A stretch of 64,000 nucleotides of DNA from Bacillota bacterium (GTDB lineage Bacteria; Bacillota; Clostridia; Lachnospirales; Lachnospiraceae), in assembly GCA_023387655.1 (NCBI GenBank), contig JAEWHR010000060.1, positions 5,964-69,963 of the forward strand, in the 5' to 3' direction. Below the pieces are notes generated by a model, which worked only from the letters and a program-made list of their open reading frames with translations, was not told the origin of the DNA and did no database searches. Position numbers and translations under genes: made by a program. Shown piece after piece: positions 60,940 through 64,000 of this stretch (within the stretch, counting starts at the first letter, position 1; the number at the start of each line of letters is the position of its first letter).

Positions 60940-61380
60940 ATGAACAAGGTCATCTTAATGGGTAGACTTACCAGAGACCCAGAAATCAGATATTCTCAAG
61001 GTGCAAATTCTCTTGCAATTGCAAGATATTCTTTAGCAGTAAACCGTTCCTTTAAGAGGGAAGGCGAGCCAGATGCGGACTTTTTTAACTGTACTGCTTT
61101 TGGTAGAAATGCTGAATTTGCAGAAAAATATTTGAAACAAGGAACACGAATCTTAATTTCCGGAAGAATTCAACAAGATAATTATACGAACAAAGAAGGC
61201 CAGAAGGTTTACAGCGTTCAGGTTATCGTGGACGAGCAGGAATTTGCAGAAAGTAAGAATGCATCAGGCGGCGAGTCTGGTGGATATCAGCCATCTGCAA
61301 GACCTACACCAAGTGCAGCTGTCGGTGATGGCTTCATGAACATTCCAGACGGAATTGATGAGGAGTTACCATTTAACTAA
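60940..61380 (+). CDS. ssb: Single-stranded DNA-binding protein
   Basis: The 146-residue protein has the SSB OB fold (M-N-K-V-I-L-M-G-R-L-T-R-D-P-E-I-R, F-F-N-C-T-A-F-G, I-S-G-R-I-Q). A Gly/Ser/Pro linker (about 110-137) leads to the acidic tip D-E-E-L-P-F-N, which recruits repair and replication proteins. It is the middle gene of rpsF-ssb-rpsR, the usual arrangement in Firmicutes. AAGGGGGTTATCC precedes the ATG. Confidence 0.97.
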   Translation: MNKVILMGRLTRDPEIRYSQGANSLAIARYSLAVNRSFKREGEPDADFFNCTAFGRNAEFAEKYLKQGTRILISGRIQQDNYTNKEGQKVYSVQVIVDEQEFAESKNASGGESGGYQPSARPTPSAAVGDGFMNIPDGIDEELPFN

Positions 61381-61458
61381 TACCCAAACAAATCCTGATA
61401 TGTATAAGAACAAAATCGTAGATGAAAGTCTACAATATCGAATAAGGAGGAAATAAAA

Positions 61459-61734
61459 ATGGCTTTTAATAGACAAGATAAAGGCGATAAGGGCGACGCT
61501 CCAATGAAGAGACGTATGACCCGTAGAAGAAAGAAAGTTTGTGTTTTCTGTGCAGATAAGAATCACACAGAGATCGATTATAAGGATGTAAACAAATTAA
61601 AGAGATATGTTTCCGAAAGAGGTAAGATTCTTCCTAGAAGAATTACTGGAAACTGTGCTAAGCACCAGAGAGCTCTTACAGTAGCTGTTAAGCGTGCTCG
61701 TCACATCGCTTTAATGCCATACACATTAGACTAA
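61459..61734 (+). CDS. rpsR: 30S ribosomal protein S18
   Basis: The 91-residue protein has the S18 core R-R-K-K-V-C-V-F-C-A-D-K, I-D-Y-K-D-V-N-K-L-K-R-Y-V-S-E-R-G-K-I-L-P-R-R and the C-terminal H-Q-R-A-L-T-V-A-V-K-R-A-R. The extra N-terminal K-G-D-K-G-D-A segment is a normal variation. The C-V-F-C pair and following Cys could bind zinc, as in Cys-containing S18 forms. It is the last gene of the operon, followed by a terminator. Confidence 0.97.
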   Translation: MAFNRQDKGDKGDAPMKRRMTRRRKKVCVFCADKNHTEIDYKDVNKLKRYVSERGKILPRRITGNCAKHQRALTVAVKRARHIALMPYTLD

Positions 61735-61741
61735 AAAAATT

Positions 61742-61779
61742 GCCGTTGCATAACGAAAGTTATGTAACGGTTTTTTTAT
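61742..61779 (+). terminator. Terminator of rpsF-ssb-rpsR
   Basis: GCCGTTGCATAAC and GTTATGTAACGG with loop GAAA, then TTTTTTT. Confidence 0.9.
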
Positions 61780-62092
61780 ACCTTAAAATTCAAGAATAGC
61801 TATAATTAAAAGTAAAAATATAGTATAATAAGAAATTAGTGGTAAATAACATACATAGAGAAAAGGATCATGAGTAAATTAAGGGAAGTTAACAAACAAC
61901 AGATTGTTTGAGATAAATAAGGGCCCATAAAGAGTGAAAAGGCCTACTACTTTCAAATAAGGCTGTCTATATAATGAGGTAGTCTTATTTATAAATTATA
62001 GTGTGGTACCAGATGGGGTAGATGCAAAAAGCTGAAAGAGATTGCTACCACAAATTAACTATCATGATAAAACTGTGAAGGTGGGAATACCG
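61780..62092. other. Intergenic region upstream of the Ig-like protein
   Basis: AT-rich. It contains an imperfect hairpin, AAATAAGGCT and AGTCTTATTT (about 61957-61992), and no gene. Confidence 0.4.
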
Positions 62093-63652
62093 ATGGAGAA
62101 TCAAAGGAAGGTTTGTAGGAATGGAATTATGAGTAGACTGTTATGTTACTTCTTGTCACTTATCTTGATAGTCAGTATGTTACCTATTTTTACAGTAACA
62201 GCAGATGCGAAAAGTGGATATGTTGGCATAGAGATAAGCCCCAATGAAGTAGTGATGAAGGTGGGAGATAAGCACAGTTTACGCCCTATGGGTTATCATA
62301 TAGCTAGTGTAGGGGAATATAAAACACGTGTATTTCGTGATATTAGTAAGGTTACATGGAAATCTAGTAATAGCTCCATTGTAAAGGTAAGTAAAAAAGG
62401 TGAAATAACGGCTGTAAAGTCAGGCTTGTGCACCATTTCCGCATCTTATGGTAAACTTAAGGCTTCATGCCAAGTGCGAGTTTATACAGAGAAGGAGTTA
62501 TATGAACATGTACTAGATGCAGATATTGCTCATGAGAAAATATATATGAGTTTAACATCAGATTATTATAAGAATTATGATTTGATTTATGATACTGAAA
62601 TTGTGAAAGATATCGCTAATATGAAAGTAAAGGCAGCTAAAAAGGTAAAAGAAATTATCGCAAAAACTATAAAAAAAGATATGAGCGATTATGATAAAAT
62701 GATAGCATTAGCGTCATGGTTAATAGATAATATAGAATTAGATGATAATTATCAAAGTGAGTTTACACAAAAGTGGTTGCATAGCTCGGATAAAACCTAC
62801 TTTTATCTTGACCCTTTGCTCTATGGAAAAGGTTCCTCCCATGGATTGGGTTTATTGTTTGAACTGCTTCTTAATACTTGTGGAATACGTTGTGAATATA
62901 TGTTAGAAGGTGCTTTGTATAATACAGTAGATGGGGATACGCGACGCGTCATCGATAGTAATGTAGTTCAATTAGATGGTGATTTTTATTACTTTAATCT
63001 TATTGATTTAGCGATGGATGCTAATTTTTATAAAAGTCAAAATGATAGAAAGTATTCGATCTATGATTTATTAGTTTCGGATAGTAATGTTGTGAATGAG
63101 TTTGTTAGTGTTACTAGTCCTGTTGATAAAGAGAGACGTTATAAAATTCGGTATAATCCAAGATTTTCATATCATGACCCTTTATCACCATTAGTCAATA
63201 TCTATTCTCTCGGATATAACTTGAAAAAGCCTTCAAAATTTGATTACTATTATTATGATTTTTTTAAGAATTCTACTGTATTTGTTACCTATAAAGAGAG
63301 TAAAGTAAAAGGTGAGGAGTATCATGAGTTTTACTTAGTCTCTTTCCCACTATATCCTGATTCGACCTCATCAAAATACAAAAAGGTGATGAAATCGGAA
63401 GTCGATATGAATACTAAAATCATTGATATGGCAAGCTGGACTGATGAGATACAGGAAAGTCTAAAAGAAGGATATTTATTTGATTCGTGGGAGATTGCCT
63501 CTTTGGGTGAGGATATTGCATCCATTGAGAAAGAATTTGAAGAAAAGAAAGATACCTTCCTTGATAAAAAATTTGTTGCATTTATGAAAGATAAATTAAT
63601 ATATATGAAAGAAGAATATGCGAAGCTAAAAGCAATTTATGAAACAAATTAA
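62093..63652 (+). CDS. Exported protein with Ig-like (BIG2) domain and transglutaminase-like domain lacking catalytic residues
   Basis: The 519-residue protein has a signal peptide (hydrophobic L-C-Y-F-L-S-L-I-L-I-V-S-M-L-P, cleavage likely near A-D-A-K). A bacterial Ig-like BIG2 domain follows (about 32-128; T-W-K-S-S-N-S-S-I-V-K-V-S-K-K-G). Next comes a region shaped like a transglutaminase core: Y-D-K-M-I-A-L-A-S-W-L-I-D-N-I and later G-S-S-H-G-L-G-L-L-F-E-L-L-L-N-T-C-G-I. Where active members have G-x-C-x-G-Y-A-x-A-F, this one has Ser/His and no aligned Cys. Where Y-H-x-D is expected it has Y-F-N-L-I-D. It is probably a non-catalytic binding protein at the cell surface. Start chosen at ATG 62093 (AAGGTGGG); ATG 62129 is possible. 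Confidence 0.7.
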   Translation: MENQRKVCRNGIMSRLLCYFLSLILIVSMLPIFTVTADAKSGYVGIEISPNEVVMKVGDKHSLRPMGYHIASVGEYKTRVFRDISKVTWKSSNSSIVKVSKKGEITAVKSGLCTISASYGKLKASCQVRVYTEKELYEHVLDADIAHEKIYMSLTSDYYKNYDLIYDTEIVKDIANMKVKAAKKVKEIIAKTIKKDMSDYDKMIALASWLIDNIELDDNYQSEFTQKWLHSSDKTYFYLDPLLYGKGSSHGLGLLFELLLNTCGIRCEYMLEGALYNTVDGDTRRVIDSNVVQLDGDFYYFNLIDLAMDANFYKSQNDRKYSIYDLLVSDSNVVNEFVSVTSPVDKERRYKIRYNPRFSYHDPLSPLVNIYSLGYNLKKPSKFDYYYYDFFKNSTVFVTYKESKVKGEEYHEFYLVSFPLYPDSTSSKYKKVMKSEVDMNTKIIDMASWTDEIQESLKEGYLFDSWEIASLGEDIASIEKEFEEKKDTFLDKKFVAFMKDKLIYMKEEYAKLKAIYETN

Positions 63653-63688
63653 TCTTATTGCAAAGTGAATCAAGTACAGAATTGGGTA

Positions 63689-63733
63689 TAAAAAATATCG
63701 TTGTATAATTTTGATTATAGAACGGTATTTTTT
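63689..63733 (+). terminator. Terminator
   Basis: AAAAAATATCGTT pairs with AACGGTATTTTTT (one G-U) with T-run. Confidence 0.8.
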
Positions 63734-63846
63734 TATTGGAAATAAATGATACTTAATTTAAAGATAGTCTATCTAAAAGATGTATATAGTAACTATAGAG
63801 TACATTCGTTGATAAAAGAAAATATACAAAATATACAAAAAAACCA

Positions 63847-63875
63847 TTGACAACAACAAACTAACATGTTAGTAT
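63847..63875 (+). promoter_or_regulatory. Promoter of the gene at the right edge
   Basis: TTGACA (63847-63852), 17 bp, TAGTAT (63870-63875). The first operator palindrome sits between the two boxes. Confidence 0.6.
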
Positions 63876-63923
63876 GCAATTAAGATAACTAACATGTTAG
63901 TAATAACAATGACATGTTAGTCA
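63860..63923. promoter_or_regulatory. Three palindromic operator copies
   Basis: ACTAACATGTTAGT occurs at 63860-63873 and again at 63888-63901. A variant, TGACATGTTAGTCA, lies at 63910-63923. Centres are 28 and 22 bp apart. The pattern is typical of a MarR- or TetR-type repressor that controls its own operon. Confidence 0.75.
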
Positions 63924-63991
63924 TACATAGAACAAGTGAGGGTGGTTTGCTTTGCTTGTTACAACTCAAACTTTATAAGGAGGGTATTCTT

Positions 63992-64000
63992 ATGGAAGCT
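63992..64000 (+). CDS. Start of a gene cut by the window edge
   Basis: AAGGAGGG (63977-63984) is followed after seven bases by ATG at 63992 (M-E-A). Only three codons are visible, so the product is unknown. The operator array upstream suggests an autoregulated MarR/TetR-type regulator or a transporter under its control. Confidence 0.6.

Overview
The window is AT-rich chromosomal DNA from an anaerobic, endospore-forming, Gram-positive clostridium. The gene content points to Lachnospiraceae, close to Lachnoclostridium (Clostridium) phytofermentans. That name is an inference from gene types: trimeric [FeFe] hydrogenase, reverse rubrerythrin, high-molecular-weight rubredoxin, SpoIIR, SPOCS/LysM protein, Veg and LCP proteins. 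It is not a database match. I see no rRNA, tRNA, CRISPR array, prophage or intact insertion sequence. Most of the window is ordinary core and accessory chromosome.

Layout. 1-5040: the 3' part of a PEGA-domain protein, then a large c-di-GMP enzyme (sensor-PAS-GGDEF-GAF-like-GGDEF-EAL). 5428-8858: an HflK/HflC-like pair and a lipoprotein alpha/beta hydrolase. 9265-13839: ClpB, then a DEAD-box RNA helicase behind a long structured leader. 14009-16713: a HAD nucleotidase, then an oxidative-stress pair (reverse rubrerythrin and a PerR/Fur repressor, each with the same palindrome at its promoter), then Veg. 17397-22567: a PrcB-like lipoprotein, a MoxR-DUF58-membrane protein operon, a GNAT acetyltransferase and an unusual LspA-like protein.

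22671-31715 is the most interesting block. A catalytic electron-bifurcating hydrogenase operon (hydC, HATPase, 2Fe-2S protein, hydB, hydA) on the minus strand stands back to back with a plus-strand operon. That second operon encodes a DRTGG-like protein, an anti-sigma-type ATPase, a putative sensory [FeFe] hydrogenase, a second DRTGG-like protein and a PHP phosphoesterase. The two operons fire from divergent promoters in one intergenic region. This looks like a hydrogenase paired with its own redox or H2-sensing relay.

31857-41465: a gene with a sigma-28-like promoter, a SPOCS/LysM spore-type protein, ispE, spoIIR, a ddl-murI-DUF1934 operon, a PlsC acyltransferase and a flavin reductase-rubredoxin fusion with a second, very strong internal ribosome site. 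41545-53431: a GH31 glucosidase, a zinc-ribbon protein, an LCP cell-wall ligase, a heterodimeric ABC exporter, a three-gene ABC-2 transporter and an M23-like membrane protein. 53889-60409: TrhA/hemolysin III, DUF951 (with an attenuator-like leader) and a four-gene Gld-like ABC system. 60633-61734: rpsF-ssb-rpsR. 62093-64000: an exported Ig-like/transglutaminase-like protein, then the start of a further gene behind a promoter with three copies of a palindromic operator.

Start codons were often chosen from Shine-Dalgarno position, so several CDS are shorter than the longest open frame. No computation or database search was run; family names rest on motifs read by eye.
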